The notes: generated by a model from the sequence alone, not told the origin. DNA of 64,000 nucleotides from an uncultured Pelagibacteraceae bacterium (GCA_902516625.1 CABXYU010000001.1:31001-95000); one strand, 5' to 3'; positions 7,786 to 16,578 are shown, numbered from the stretch's first letter. Translations and numbers: made by a program.

Positions 7786-9060
7786 ATGGATAAATTTTCT
7801 ATCACTGGTCCTTGTCGAGTGATGAAAGGTGAAGTTTCAATTTCAGGTTCTAAAAATGCTGCTTTACCAATACTTGCTGCATCACTGTTGATTGACAAAC
7901 CTGTAATTATCGAAAACTTACCTAGGGTCAGAGATATTGATACAATGCTTAATTTATTAAAAACTCTTGGATCAAATATTCAGTTTTTAAATAATAAAAA
8001 AACAGTAAAAATTACAAAGACCAAAAAGCAAAAGCAGTTTGGATCATATTCAATTCTTAAGACGATGAGAGCCGGAATACTAATTTTGGGACCCTTAGTC
8101 TCTAAGTATGGAAAGTCAATTTGTAGTTTTCCTGGCGGATGTGTTTTAAATGGCAATTCTGGTAGGCCAATTAATTTACATTTAGAAGCATTAAAAAAGC
8201 TTGGAATGAATTTCGAAATAAAAAAAGGGTACATACACGCCAACTCAAAAGGAAAATTAAAAGGTAATAAAATTAAACTTCCTTCAATAAGTGTTGGGGC
8301 TTCACAACAGCTACTCATGTCGGCAGTTTTAGCAAAAGGCAAAACGATTCTCTATAATTTAGCATGTGAGCCAGAAATTTTAGATTTAACTAATTTTTTA
8401 ATTTCTGCTGGTGCTAATATTAAATGGACTGGTAAAAGAACCTGTCAAATTGTTGGTGTAAATTCTCTTAATGAAACAAAATATTCTGTAATGGGTGATA
8501 GAATTGAAACGGGAACCTTTTGTGTTGCTGCTACATTAGCAAAAGGAGATTTATTAATTAAGAATTTTGATCCAAAGTTAATTAAAACTGAATTAAATAT
8601 ATTAAAAAAAGTTGGAGCAAAAATTAAATTATTTAAAAATAGCATTCACGTTAAAGGACCAGAAAAAACAAAAAGTATAAGAAATATTACTACTAAGGAA
8701 TACCCTGGATTTCCTACAGATCTTGCCCCTCAATTTATGGTCCTTCTTTGTAAGGCTAGCGGTATAAGCTCAATTACTGAAAATATATTTCAAGGTAGAT
8801 TTCTACATGCAATGGAGCTTCAGAGATTGGGAGCTAAAATAACAATAAAAAATAGAACCGCAAAAATAGGGGGTAATACAAACTTTATAGCAGCAGAAGT
8901 AATGTCAAGCGATCTAAGAGCATCAGCCGCCTTAGTGCTTGCTGGTATCGTTTCAAAAGGCAACACAGTAGTAACCAGAGTTTATCATTGTGATCGAGGT
9001 TATGAAAATTTTGAAAATAAACTAAAAAAAATTGGCGTTAAAATTAAAAGATTAAAATAA
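7786..9060 (+). CDS. murA: UDP-N-acetylglucosamine 1-carboxyvinyltransferase
   Basis: MurA adds enolpyruvate from PEP to UDP-GlcNAc, the first committed step of peptidoglycan synthesis. At 424 aa it has full length. Landmarks are GSKNAALPILAASLL near the N-terminus, the loop FPGGCVLNGNSGRPINLHL, GDRIETGTFCVAA and DLRASAALVLAG at the C-terminus. The position normally holding the catalytic cysteine of the PGGC loop is Cys here, so the protein should be fosfomycin-sensitive in principle. Its stop overlaps the DUF2948 start by 1 bp. Confidence 0.96.
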   Translation: MDKFSITGPCRVMKGEVSISGSKNAALPILAASLLIDKPVIIENLPRVRDIDTMLNLLKTLGSNIQFLNNKKTVKITKTKKQKQFGSYSILKTMRAGILILGPLVSKYGKSICSFPGGCVLNGNSGRPINLHLEALKKLGMNFEIKKGYIHANSKGKLKGNKIKLPSISVGASQQLLMSAVLAKGKTILYNLACEPEILDLTNFLISAGANIKWTGKRTCQIVGVNSLNETKYSVMGDRIETGTFCVAATLAKGDLLIKNFDPKLIKTELNILKKVGAKIKLFKNSIHVKGPEKTKSIRNITTKEYPGFPTDLAPQFMVLLCKASGISSITENIFQGRFLHAMELQRLGAKITIKNRTAKIGGNTNFIAAEVMSSDLRASAALVLAGIVSKGNTVVTRVYHCDRGYENFENKLKKIGVKIKRLK

Positions 9061-9449
9061 TGAGCAAATATTTAGCAAAAATAATTGCAAATGATCAAGA
9101 AGGTTTACAAATGATTTCTGCATGTATTTCTGGATCTAAAGTCAAAGTCTCAGATATAAAGTACCTAGAATCTAATAAAGTATTCTTGTTATCAATCGAA
9201 AGAATTAAAGTAGAGAATGAAAATGAAAATAAAAAGGTTAATAGCATTGCACGCTTTGATTTTATTGACAAAGTAAGATCAAAGAAAATAGATCAATCAA
9301 ATCAAAAAACAGTTTTAGAATTAATAGGTATAGATTATTTGAAAAATAATGATGTTTATGAAATAAATCTTATTTTTAATGAAAATGCTCATATTATATT
9401 AACTACAGAAACTATTGAGGCTAGGCTAGAAGATCAAAATGAAATTTAA
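9060..9449 (+). CDS. DUF2948 family protein
   Basis: A 129 aa cytosolic protein of unknown function. Alphaproteobacteria regularly carry a DUF2948 gene between murA and hisD, and this one sits exactly there. Recognisable features are ANDQEGLQMISACISGSKVKVSDI near the N-terminus and a central FDFIDKVRSKKID segment matching the family's FxFdgV-like stretch. Assignment rests as much on synteny as on sequence. Confidence 0.8.
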   Translation: MSKYLAKIIANDQEGLQMISACISGSKVKVSDIKYLESNKVFLLSIERIKVENENENKKVNSIARFDFIDKVRSKKIDQSNQKTVLELIGIDYLKNNDVYEINLIFNENAHIILTTETIEARLEDQNEI

Positions 9450-9454
9450 AAACA

Positions 9455-10732
9455 ATGAAAATATTAGATAGTAATAAAAAAAATTTTTACAAAGACCTTG
9501 ATAAGATAATTAATAAGAGGAAGACTATTGATAAATCTACATTAAGAATAGTAGAAAAAATTATTAGTAGAGTTCGAAGAAATGAAGATAAAGCTTTAAT
9601 TTATTATGAAAAGAAATTCAATTCTAATACAAAAATTGTTTCAAGCAAAAAAGAAATTTCAAGGGCAATTAAATTACTAGACCCTAAAATCAAAAGAGCA
9701 ATTGATGAAACTTGTAAAAGGGTTAGAGATTGGCATTTAAAACAAAAACCAAAAGATATTTTTTATAAAGACAAATTAAACAACAAATTTTATTACAAGA
9801 ATAAAAGTATAGGTAGCGTAGCATGTTATGTCCCAGGAAACTTGCCAAGTACTTTAATTATGTGTGCAACACCAGCTATCATTGCAGGTGTAAAAAGAAT
9901 TGTTTTATGCACTCCAAGTTTAAATGGAAAATTGAATAGTGCGGTTTATTATGCTGCATCAAAACTTGGAATAAAAGAATTTTATAATTTAGGGGGTGCA
10001 TCAGCAATTGCGGCATTAGCAATGGGAACACCAAAGGTTAAAGCTGTAGATAAAATTGTGGGCCCAGGATCTAAATGGGTAGCTCTGGCCAAAAAAAAAG
10101 TTTTTCTTGAGGGATTATGTGGCATAGAAGCAGCCAACATGGGTCCAAGTGAAATTTTATGTATAGCTGACTCGTCTTCAGATCCTGAAATAATTGCATC
10201 AAGTTGTATAGCACAAAATGAACATAGTAGTGACTCAATGTCTATATTATTAACTAAGGATAAAAAATTAATTAAAAAAGTTCAACTATCGATTATTGAA
10301 CAAATGAAAGATTTACCGAGAAAAAAAATAGCTGGTTCAAGTTTTAAAAAAAATAGTCTGTTTATTTATGTGTCGAATGATAAGACAATCATTTCAATAG
10401 TAAATCATATCGCTCCTGAGCACATTGAAATTTCGACAAAAAATTATAAAAAATATTTAAAAAGTAATATAATTGCAGGGTCTGTTTGTATCGGGCCTTA
10501 TAGCAGTATGGCCTTAAGTGATTATGGTCCTACACAACATTCATTACCAACTCATTCAAGTGCTAAATTTTCATCAGGATTGAGTGTAAAAGACTTTTTA
10601 ATTCAAACAAGTTATAATGAACTTAGTAAAAAAGGAGTTGCAAAGCTTGGGAAGAGTGGGTACTTAATGTCTAATTTTGAAAACTTAGTAGGTCATAGTA
10701 GATCTATAAAAAAAAAAATGGAGAAACAATAA
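9455..10732 (+). CDS. hisD: Histidinol dehydrogenase
   Basis: Catalyses the last two steps of histidine synthesis, histidinol to histidine with NAD and Zn2+. The 425 aa length is typical. Seen motifs: [13 protein letters not shown] (usual VPGG.A.YPS), [32 protein letters not shown], and the metal/catalytic stretches [17 protein letters not shown] and [11 protein letters not shown]. Several positions differ from consensus (for example NLPST), as expected for divergent SAR11 proteins, but the catalytic histidines and glutamates are kept. It is followed after 1 bp by infA. Confidence 0.94.
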   Translation: MKILDSNKKNFYKDLDKIINKRKTIDKSTLRIVEKIISRVRRNEDKALIYYEKKFNSNTKIVSSKKEISRAIKLLDPKIKRAIDETCKRVRDWHLKQKPKDIFYKDKLNNKFYYKNKSIGSVACYVPGNLPSTLIMCATPAIIAGVKRIVLCTPSLNGKLNSAVYYAASKLGIKEFYNLGGASAIAALAMGTPKVKAVDKIVGPGSKWVALAKKKVFLEGLCGIEAANMGPSEILCIADSSSDPEIIASSCIAQNEHSSDSMSILLTKDKKLIKKVQLSIIEQMKDLPRKKIAGSSFKKNSLFIYVSNDKTIISIVNHIAPEHIEISTKNYKKYLKSNIIAGSVCIGPYSSMALSDYGPTQHSLPTHSSAKFSSGLSVKDFLIQTSYNELSKKGVAKLGKSGYLMSNFENLVGHSRSIKKKMEKQ

Positions 10733-10733
10733 A

Positions 10734-10952
10734 TTGGCAAAAGAAGAAAATATCTTAGAATTTAGAGGAAAAGTTTCAGAACTTCTTCCCAACGCCATGT
10801 TTCGCGTTTTATTAGAGAATGGTCATACAGTAACATGTGTGGCCGCCGGGAAGCTCAGAAAAAATAGAATTCGTGTCCTTCAAGGAGATTCTGTGACCGT
10901 CGAGGTGTCCGGTTATGATTTGCAACGTGGAAGGATAACTTTTCGTGGTTAG
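10734..10952 (+). CDS. infA: Translation initiation factor IF-1
   Basis: A 72 aa OB-fold protein that occupies the ribosomal A site during initiation. The sequence [20 protein letters not shown] and the C-terminal [12 protein letters not shown] are classic IF-1. The start codon is TTG, preceded by GGAGA about 10 nt upstream. The family has a fixed N-terminus, which makes the TTG start convincing. It lies 1 bp downstream of hisD. Confidence 0.96.
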   Translation: MAKEENILEFRGKVSELLPNAMFRVLLENGHTVTCVAAGKLRKNRIRVLQGDSVTVEVSGYDLQRGRITFRG

Positions 10953-10992
10953 TTATTTAATTTTTAATTATTATATTGACCACCATGACGAT

Positions 10993-11067
10993 GGCCTTGT
11001 AGCTCAGTAGTAGAGCAGTACCCTGAAAAGGTATGTGTCGTTTGTGCGATTCAAACCAAGGCCACCA
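10993..11067 (+). tRNA. tRNA-Phe (anticodon GAA)
   Basis: A full cloverleaf: acceptor GGCCTTG pairs with CAAGGCC, D-stem GCTC, anticodon stem GTACC/GGTAT with loop CTGAAAA (anticodon GAA), T-stem GTTTG/CAAAC with loop TGCGATT, then an encoded ACCA end. The T-loop has G in place of the usual second T. It lies between infA and the cold-shock gene. Confidence 0.95.
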
Positions 11068-11179
11068 CACCACTTTCATTATTCTTCAAGTATACAAACA
11101 TATATTAATTTTTTTTGTTATTGAAAATATTAAATAAATAAAATATCTTTTTTAAAAAAAATAACACAAGGTAAGAAAA

Positions 11180-11395
11180 ATGAGTCTACAAGGGAAAGTA
11201 AAATGGTTCAATCCAGCCAAAGGTTTTGGTTTTATTGAAAGAGAAGATAAAGAAAAAGATGTGTTTGTACACATTTCAGCTGTCAAGGAGGCTGGCATTC
11301 AAAAACTTTTAGAGAATGATAAAGTTCAATTTGAATTGAGTCAGGATGATAAAGGCAAAGGACCTTCAGCAACTAATCTTAAGAAAATAGATTAA
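11180..11395 (+). CDS. Cold-shock domain protein
   Basis: A 71 aa single cold-shock domain that binds single-stranded RNA/DNA and melts RNA structure. RNP1 is KGFGFIERE and RNP2 is VFVHISAV. The start has a Shine-Dalgarno-like AAGGTAAG. It follows tRNA-Phe with an AT-rich leader of about 110 bp and ends at a clear terminator, so it is monocistronic. Which csp paralogue this is cannot be told from one window. Confidence 0.94.
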   Translation: MSLQGKVKWFNPAKGFGFIEREDKEKDVFVHISAVKEAGIQKLLENDKVQFELSQDDKGKGPSATNLKKID

Positions 11396-11411
11396 TTATT
11401 TTAAATATTTT

Positions 11412-11450
11412 AAGGACGATATATCTATTAATTTGATAATCGTCCTTTAT
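11412..11450 (+). terminator. Rho-independent terminator after the cold-shock gene
   Basis: AAGGACGAT (11412-11420) pairs perfectly with ATCGTCCTT (11439-11447), followed by a short AT-rich tail. It is 17 bp beyond the cold-shock stop. Confidence 0.75.
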
Positions 11451-11496
11451 TAATTTAAGGCTTGATTAATTATAATTTTAGCCTATTACAACTCAC

Positions 11497-11613
11497 ATGT
11501 TAGAAAAAATGATTAAAAATTACACTATTAAAGGTACTTTAAGAAAAGCTCTTAAAGGAACTAATAGAGGTGTACACAATCATCATTTCCATGCTGGCTT
11601 TGCTAGCAAATAA
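11497..11613 (+). CDS. Possible histidine-rich microprotein
   Basis: A 38-codon frame, below the ORF-track cutoff, encoding a basic peptide that ends RGVHNHHFHAGFASK. The clustered histidines could bind metal. There is no clear Shine-Dalgarno and no recognised family. It lies alone between the cold-shock terminator and tRNA-His, so it may be a real microprotein or chance. Confidence 0.3.
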   Translation: MLEKMIKNYTIKGTLRKALKGTNRGVHNHHFHAGFASK

Positions 11614-11693
11614 TCATTTAAAAATTTAAAATATATATAAATTAGTATAAAATAAAATTGTGTAATTAATATTAATTATGCGGACGTAGTTAA

Positions 11694-11767
11694 GGCCGTT
11701 TAGTTCAATAGCAGAACACGGGTTTGTGGAACCTGGGACGGTGGGGCAGAACCACCAACGGCTGCCA
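11694..11767 (+). tRNA. tRNA-His (anticodon GTG), atypical
   Basis: Acceptor GGCCGTT pairs with AACGGCT (first pair G-U), D-stem GTTC/GAAC, anticodon stem CGGGT/ACCTG with loop TTGTGGA giving anticodon GTG, T-stem GGTGG/CCACC, then G and an encoded CCA. Two oddities: no G at position -1 (A is encoded), and the T-loop reads GGCAGAA instead of the usual TTCxAxx. Loss of G-1 in tRNA-His is known in many alphaproteobacteria. It is located directly upstream of hisS. Confidence 0.88.
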
Positions 11768-11779
11768 ACTTAAAGTTGG
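11765..11779 (+). other. Hairpin overlapping the tRNA-His CCA end
   Basis: CCAACT (11765-11770) pairs with AGTTGG (11774-11779) across TAA. The stem includes the encoded CCA. There is no T-tract, so it is more likely a processing or attenuation structure in the leader of hisS than a terminator. Confidence 0.45.
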
Positions 11780-11811
11780 ATAAATTAAGTACGAAGTGAA
11801 AGTACGAAAAA

Positions 11812-13215
11812 ATGAGTAAAAAATTATTAGAACCTGGTTTACCTAGAGGATTTGAAGATTCTTTTGGAAAATCTTTAATTATTGAAAAAAAGATAAAAGA
11901 AGTTATTGAAAAAAACTTTTTAAGGTATGGCTATACTGAAATTAAAACTAGTCCATTTGAATACTCGGAAAATATTGGAGGTTTTTTAACTGATGATTTA
12001 AACGATTTTTCAAAAGATATTTTTACATTTGATGATAAAGATAGGAAAATTAGTCTTCGTTTTGATCTTTCAGCTCCGCTGGCTCGAGTTGTTTCAGAAA
12101 AATATTTAGAATTTGCTTTTCCATTTCGTAGGTTTCAAATTGCAGAAGTTTTTAGAAATGAAACTAGTAAAACGGGAAGAGGGAGGTACAGAAGCTTCCT
12201 GCAAGGTGATTTCGATCAAATTTTTTTTGGTAAAGTTCCTTCACAAGCAAATGCTGAAATTCTTCAAATTATTTGTGACACTATGTTTGATCTGAAATTT
12301 AAAAAAGATCAATTTAAAATTAATATTTTCAACAGAAAGATTATTGAAGGTTTATTAAATGATCTTAAAATCAAAGATGAAAATCAAAGATTCAAAGTGC
12401 TAAGGGCAATAGATAAATATGATAGAATCGATGAAAACTTTATAGATTTATTACAGAAGGAGAGAGTGGATCCAATCTCTGGAGATAAAATAACTGGTGC
12501 TAATTTAAGTAATGATCAAGCAAAATTAATAATAGAATTTTTAAAATTAAAAGATTTAAAAGATTTAAAATTAGAGTGTAAAAATGAACTTCAAAAAGAG
12601 GGCATTACCGAGCTCGAGGAAATTTTTAAAATATTAAACGACAATAAATATTTAGATCAAGTTCGGGTCGATAGCAGTAAGGTCAGAGGTTTAAATTATT
12701 ATGACTCTGTAACTTTTGAGACAACTATTAATTTCAAAGTTAAAAATAAACAAAATAAACCTGTTGATTTAGGTAGTGTGGCGTCTGGAGGTTCTTATGC
12801 TAAATTATGTTCACGGTTTAAGGGTGGAGCAAATTTTGAAGGCACTGGGTGTTCATTTGGTATCTCTCGGATGGTTTATCTTTTGTTACAATTAGATCAA
12901 TTAGAAACTGATCAAAAACTCCCAGTAATTATCTGCACTATGAATAAAGAGTATTTTTCTTATGCCAATGAAATAGCCAGCATTTTGCGTAACAATAATA
13001 TTAATACTGAGGTTTATTCAGATCCAAAAAAAAATTTAGGAAAACAACTTACTTTTGCCAATAAAAAAGGAAATCCAGTTGCTTGTATTATCGGCGACAA
13101 TGAATTTAAAGATCAAACTATTACTCTTAAAAATTTGATGGCAAAAAAAGGTGAGAACAATCAAACAACAATTAAAAAAGAAAATTTAATCAATGAAGTT
13201 AAAAAATATATCTAA
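11812..13215 (+). CDS. hisS: Histidine--tRNA ligase
   Basis: A class II aminoacyl-tRNA synthetase charging tRNA-His. The 467 aa protein has LPRGFEDSFGK near the N-terminus, motif 2 FRNETSKTGRGRYRSFLQGD, the HisA-like RGLNYYDSVTFE and motif 3 FGISRMVYLLL, then an anticodon-binding domain. The FLQGDFDQI wording differs from the usual FHQ.d.d. It belongs to the form seen in alphaproteobacteria whose tRNA-His lacks G-1, which matches the tRNA-His gene 44 bp upstream. Its end overlaps hisZ by 23 bp. Confidence 0.95.
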   Translation: MSKKLLEPGLPRGFEDSFGKSLIIEKKIKEVIEKNFLRYGYTEIKTSPFEYSENIGGFLTDDLNDFSKDIFTFDDKDRKISLRFDLSAPLARVVSEKYLEFAFPFRRFQIAEVFRNETSKTGRGRYRSFLQGDFDQIFFGKVPSQANAEILQIICDTMFDLKFKKDQFKINIFNRKIIEGLLNDLKIKDENQRFKVLRAIDKYDRIDENFIDLLQKERVDPISGDKITGANLSNDQAKLIIEFLKLKDLKDLKLECKNELQKEGITELEEIFKILNDNKYLDQVRVDSSKVRGLNYYDSVTFETTINFKVKNKQNKPVDLGSVASGGSYAKLCSRFKGGANFEGTGCSFGISRMVYLLLQLDQLETDQKLPVIICTMNKEYFSYANEIASILRNNNINTEVYSDPKKNLGKQLTFANKKGNPVACIIGDNEFKDQTITLKNLMAKKGENNQTTIKKENLINEVKKYI

Positions 13216-14233
13216 TATTCTTAAATCAAGTGGATTTAAGAATATTGAGCTCGATAGTATTATTGAATCTAATCAAGTTTTAAAAAGATCTGGTGGAAAT
13301 TTTAGACAGTATTTATTTTCTTTTTATGATCAACATTATAAAGAATGGGCTTTAAATCCTGATCTCTCATTAGCCAGTGTTAAAAAATACATTGAAAGTA
13401 AGACTAATAATAAAACGAAATGGTCATACAGTGGTGAGGCATACCGTAAACAAGATAAAAGTAATAAATCACCAATAGTAAAGCAAACTGGATTTGAAAT
13501 TTTTGGTTCCTACAATAAAGCGAAAGACGATAATGAAATAATACAAACATCTTTGAAAATATTTAAAAAATCAAATTTTAAAAAGTGTGAATTGAATTTG
13601 AGTAATATGGAGATATTCCATGTTCTTATAGATAAGCTTTCATTACCACTTAGATGGAGGGAAAAAATTAAAAGACACTTTTCTAGGAAAGAATATTTTG
13701 AAGAATTGTTGAAGAAATTATCAGATGATAAAGATATAAACCCCAAAATTGTTGAAACTGATAAGCGATTAGCTGAAAAATTAAGGAAAAGTAATTTAGA
13801 AAAAATTTATTCAGGACGAAGTTTGAAAGATATTTTAGATAGATTTGATCTAAAAAATTACAAAGATGTACGTGATCAATCAAATAAAAAAGATATAAAA
13901 ATCATAAGAGAGTACTTAAAAATTTCGTGTCCTATTGAGAAAGCACCAGAGGTTTTAACTAACTTTTTTTACAAGTATAATATGAATATTTTTATAAGCC
14001 CTGACTATTTTCCAATTAAAAAAAATAATATTAAAAATGTTAAAGTTCTATTCACATCAAATATTAATAGAACTGTAGAATATTATACAGGTATGAACTT
14101 TAACTTAATGGTAGATATTAAGAAAAAGAAGAACACCCTTTTGAGCGGAGGGAGATTTGACAAATTAATTGGAAACTTAGCTTCTAAGAATATTCCAGCA
14201 GTAGGAGCGGCATTAAACTCCGATATTTTATGA
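13193..14233 (+). CDS. hisZ: ATP phosphoribosyltransferase regulatory subunit
   Basis: HisZ is a HisRS-like paralogue without aminoacylation activity. It forms a complex with short-form HisG and gives it histidine feedback control. The 346 aa protein has the paralogue layout: WSYSGEAYRKQDK corresponds to motif 2 but lacks catalytic residues, and a C-terminal LLSGGRFDKLIGNL matches the usual GGRYD. It is placed between hisS and the short hisG, as in other alphaproteobacteria, overlapping both (23 bp and 4 bp). Confidence 0.88.
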   Translation: MKLKNISNILKSSGFKNIELDSIIESNQVLKRSGGNFRQYLFSFYDQHYKEWALNPDLSLASVKKYIESKTNNKTKWSYSGEAYRKQDKSNKSPIVKQTGFEIFGSYNKAKDDNEIIQTSLKIFKKSNFKKCELNLSNMEIFHVLIDKLSLPLRWREKIKRHFSRKEYFEELLKKLSDDKDINPKIVETDKRLAEKLRKSNLEKIYSGRSLKDILDRFDLKNYKDVRDQSNKKDIKIIREYLKISCPIEKAPEVLTNFFYKYNMNIFISPDYFPIKKNNIKNVKVLFTSNINRTVEYYTGMNFNLMVDIKKKKNTLLSGGRFDKLIGNLASKNIPAVGAALNSDIL

Positions 14234-14916
14234 TAAAAGAAACAATAAATATTTTGATACAATCTAAAGGAAGAATGGCATCCGATGTAGAAAAAATATT
14301 TAAAAAAAATAAACTTAAAATTTTAAAACAAAATGAAAGATCTTTAGTTGGATCTGTCAAAGGTCACTCAAACGTTAAGATATTATTTATGAATACATCA
14401 GAGATATGTGAGGCTTTGGCTAAGAATGTTGGTGATATTGGCATAAGCGGAAAAGATTTATGGAAAGAAAGTGAACCAAGTATTCAATCAAAAATTTCTC
14501 TTGCCAAAGAATATTCTTTTGGAAAAAGTTCTTTGATTGTTGCTGTAGATAAATTCTGGTTAGATTGTGTTAACTCTGGAGATCTAGAAGACATTTCATA
14601 TGAATTTTATCAAAAGAAAAAAAGATTAATGAGGGTAGCAACTAAATTTAAAAATTTAACACGTGAATGGTTTGCTTCAAAAGGGATCACTCAATACGAA
14701 GTTATTTCCTCTAAAGGTGCCACTGAAGGCACTATTGCAGCTGGAATCTCTGACATGTGCACAGACCTCACATCTTCTGGTGAAACTCTTAGACAAAACA
14801 ATTTGAAAATTATTGATACGATTCTCAAATCATCCGCTTGCTTGTTCTATTCGAAAAAATCTTTGAAAAAAAAGGGTGTGAAAAAATTTATTAAATTACT
14901 TTCGTCTAAAAATTAA
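14230..14916 (+). CDS. hisG: ATP phosphoribosyltransferase, short form
   Basis: Catalyses the first step of histidine synthesis, ATP plus PRPP to phosphoribosyl-ATP. At 228 aa it is the short form lacking the C-terminal regulatory domain and so depends on HisZ, encoded immediately upstream. Features are ILIQSKGRMASDVEK, DIGISGKDLW, RVATKFKNLTREWFASKG and the PRPP loop SSKGATEGTIAAGISDMCTDL. It ends the histidine cluster; the accessory island follows. Confidence 0.93.
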   Translation: MIKETINILIQSKGRMASDVEKIFKKNKLKILKQNERSLVGSVKGHSNVKILFMNTSEICEALAKNVGDIGISGKDLWKESEPSIQSKISLAKEYSFGKSSLIVAVDKFWLDCVNSGDLEDISYEFYQKKKRLMRVATKFKNLTREWFASKGITQYEVISSKGATEGTIAAGISDMCTDLTSSGETLRQNNLKIIDTILKSSACLFYSKKSLKKKGVKKFIKLLSSKN

Positions 14917-15030
14917 GTCTTTCCAATAAATTAAGATTATTTTGATAATGTCCAAATTTCTTAATATTGCATAAGAACCAATGATTAATCCTATAACAAA
15001 TAGGATTTTAAATATTAATAATAATTCCAT
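14896..15030 (-). CDS. Possible small membrane protein
   Basis: A 44-codon frame on the complement, below the track cutoff, reading MELLLIFKILFVIGLIIGSY then AILRNLDIIKIILIYWKDLI. It predicts one transmembrane helix and a basic end. It overlaps the 3' end of hisG tail-to-tail and has no good Shine-Dalgarno. It could be genuine or chance in AT-rich DNA. Confidence 0.3.
   Translation of the reverse strand: MELLLIFKILFVIGLIIGSYAILRNLDIIKIILIYWKDLIFRRK
14987..15010 (+). terminator. Weak terminator-like hairpin after hisG
   Basis: AATCCTAT (14987-14994) pairs with ATAGGATT (15000-15007), loop AACAA, followed by TTA. The stem is AT-rich and the tail short. The alternative is coincidence within the small ORF on the other strand. 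Confidence 0.4.
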
Positions 15031-15093
15031 AAATAAATTGACGTAATAAACTAAATTAACAATAATATATTTATACTGTAAAGATTATTAAAA

Positions 15094-15645
15094 ATGAAAA
15101 AAAAAGGTAAAGAGATCAGTTCGGACAAAGATAATACTATTGATACAAGCCCAATTAAAACGGACGTATATAAGTATCCAAGAGGAAATAGATATAATAT
15201 TGTATATGCCAAAACACCAAACAATAATCAGCATGTCAGAAGGTCAGACGAAGAACTTCAAAAAATAATTGATAGTAAGCCAAAAAATTGGACTAAAAAG
15301 GATTTTTTAGGAGAGGGTAAACTAAATGATCAAAAACTCTTAACTAGGAAAGAGACAGATAGAAAGACTCTAAAATTCTATCAAACTGGAAAAAGAATAA
15401 ATATGAAAAATATTTTTGATAATTCCACTGAAGAAAGCATTCGTGAATTTAAAAAAGGTGAAATAGATTTTGAAACACTTAAAAATAGATCTTCAACGAT
15501 TAAATGGCGCAGCAATATGTCTAATCAAGAACGTAAATTGTATGATAAGGAAATTTATAAAAAGATAAAATCAGATCCTGAACAGCTAGAGGCCAAAAGA
15601 GAAAGACAAAGAGATTTTTTCGAAAAATATTTGAAAAAAAATTAA
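15094..15645 (+). CDS. Unrecognised basic protein at left end of island
   Basis: A 183 aa hydrophilic, lysine-rich protein without signal peptide or membrane helix. The N-terminus is polar and likely disordered. The C-terminal third is a charged helix (ERKLYDKEIYKKIKSDPEQL). TKKDFLGEGKLNDQKLLTRK is distinctive but I know no family with it. It stands alone between hisG and the tRNA-like repeats and has its own AT-rich upstream region. Phage-derived or DNA-binding roles are possible but unproven. Confidence 0.6.
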   Translation: MKKKGKEISSDKDNTIDTSPIKTDVYKYPRGNRYNIVYAKTPNNNQHVRRSDEELQKIIDSKPKNWTKKDFLGEGKLNDQKLLTRKETDRKTLKFYQTGKRINMKNIFDNSTEESIREFKKGEIDFETLKNRSSTIKWRSNMSNQERKLYDKEIYKKIKSDPEQLEAKRERQRDFFEKYLKKN

Positions 15646-15693
15646 TTTTTACCCCAACGTCTCAACAGACGCTAGATGTAGAGCGGTGCCCCC

Positions 15694-15772
15694 AGTTTTT
15701 GGCTCGGTAGCTCAGGAGACGATGAGGCATAGGGCAGTACACTCAAGTTTTTGGCTCGGTAGCTCAGGAGAC
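15694..15772 (+). repeat. 27-bp direct repeat, tRNA-like, 52-bp period
   Basis: AGTTTTTGGCTCGGTAGCTC continuing AGGAGAC occurs at 15694-15720 and again, identical, at 15746-15772. The core GGCTCGGTAGCTCAG looks like a tRNA acceptor plus D-stem 5' half. The spacer AGGGCAGTACACTCAAG resembles the AGAGCAGTACCCTGAAAAG of the tRNA-Phe in this window. No complete cloverleaf can be folded, so these look like tandem tRNA fragments such as attachment-site remnants. Confidence 0.7.
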
Positions 15773-15818
15773 ACAATATCTTTGTTAGCACAAATGTTAG
15801 ATTTATTGTAAATAAACA

Positions 15819-16529
15819 ATGAATATGAAATGGAACAAAAAATTTAATTATACTTCATTAAATCGTATTCCAGTAAATGGATCTCGACACTACGCCGTTG
15901 GACAACATCGTTTACCTTCAGTTTCTACCATATTGAGCAAAACTAGAGCGCCCGAAGATAAAGCTGCACTTGCTGCATGGATTGCTCGAGTTGGGGAGAA
16001 AGAAAGTGAGCGTATTAAAAATGCAGCTAGTGCAAATGGCACAAAAATGCACTCACTAATTGAAAGGTACTTGAAGAATAGAGAAAATTTAGAATTATTA
16101 GAAACTGAAGAAGAAACTGGCCTTGCAAAACAAATGGCAGATAAAATTATTTCTGAGGGTATTCAAGGAAAAGTAAATGAAATTCATGGAATAGAATGCC
16201 CTATTTATTATGATAGTCCTAGGGGCTGGGCTGGGACAGCTGATCTTGTGGCCACATATGAATCCAAACTTTCAATTTGTGATTTTAAGCAAAAAAATTC
16301 TATTATGAAGGAAACTTACTCTAGTTATCACGAATATATGACCCAAATTGCCGGGTATAGCCTAGCGCACGATAAATTATTTGGTTCAACTATAACTCAA
16401 GGAGTTATTCTATTAGCAACTACAGATCTAGTTTTTCAAATTTTTAGAATTAATCACGAAAAACTTAAAGAATACCAGCAGAAGTTTTTAGATAGAGTTG
16501 AACAATATTATTCTTTAATTAATAAATAA
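15819..16529 (+). CDS. PD-(D/E)XK nuclease, phage exonuclease-like
   Basis: A 236 aa protein with a RecB/Cas4-type nuclease core: GTADLV at about residues 139-144 supplies the metal-binding Asp142, ICDFKQKN supplies Asp155 and Lys157, and TQIAGYSLAH supplies the downstream Gln helix. The N-terminal GQHRLPSVSTILSKTR segment is common in phage-encoded relatives. It probably degrades or processes DNA ends. It follows the tRNA-like repeats directly and is likely of phage origin. Start chosen at the first ATG after the repeat (ATGAATATG). Confidence 0.75.
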   Translation: MNMKWNKKFNYTSLNRIPVNGSRHYAVGQHRLPSVSTILSKTRAPEDKAALAAWIARVGEKESERIKNAASANGTKMHSLIERYLKNRENLELLETEEETGLAKQMADKIISEGIQGKVNEIHGIECPIYYDSPRGWAGTADLVATYESKLSICDFKQKNSIMKETYSSYHEYMTQIAGYSLAHDKLFGSTITQGVILLATTDLVFQIFRINHEKLKEYQQKFLDRVEQYYSLINK

Positions 16530-16578
16530 CTCATTATTTATCCTACAAAATATTGGATTAAAATTATTTAATTTAATA

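Noticed and set aside
7980-8342. 120-aa minus-strand frame inside murA
   Set aside because: No recognisable features; murA is intact in the opposite direction.
15646-15818. Intact tRNA gene
   Set aside because: The tRNA-like stretches have no matching 3' half, anticodon loop or T-arm.
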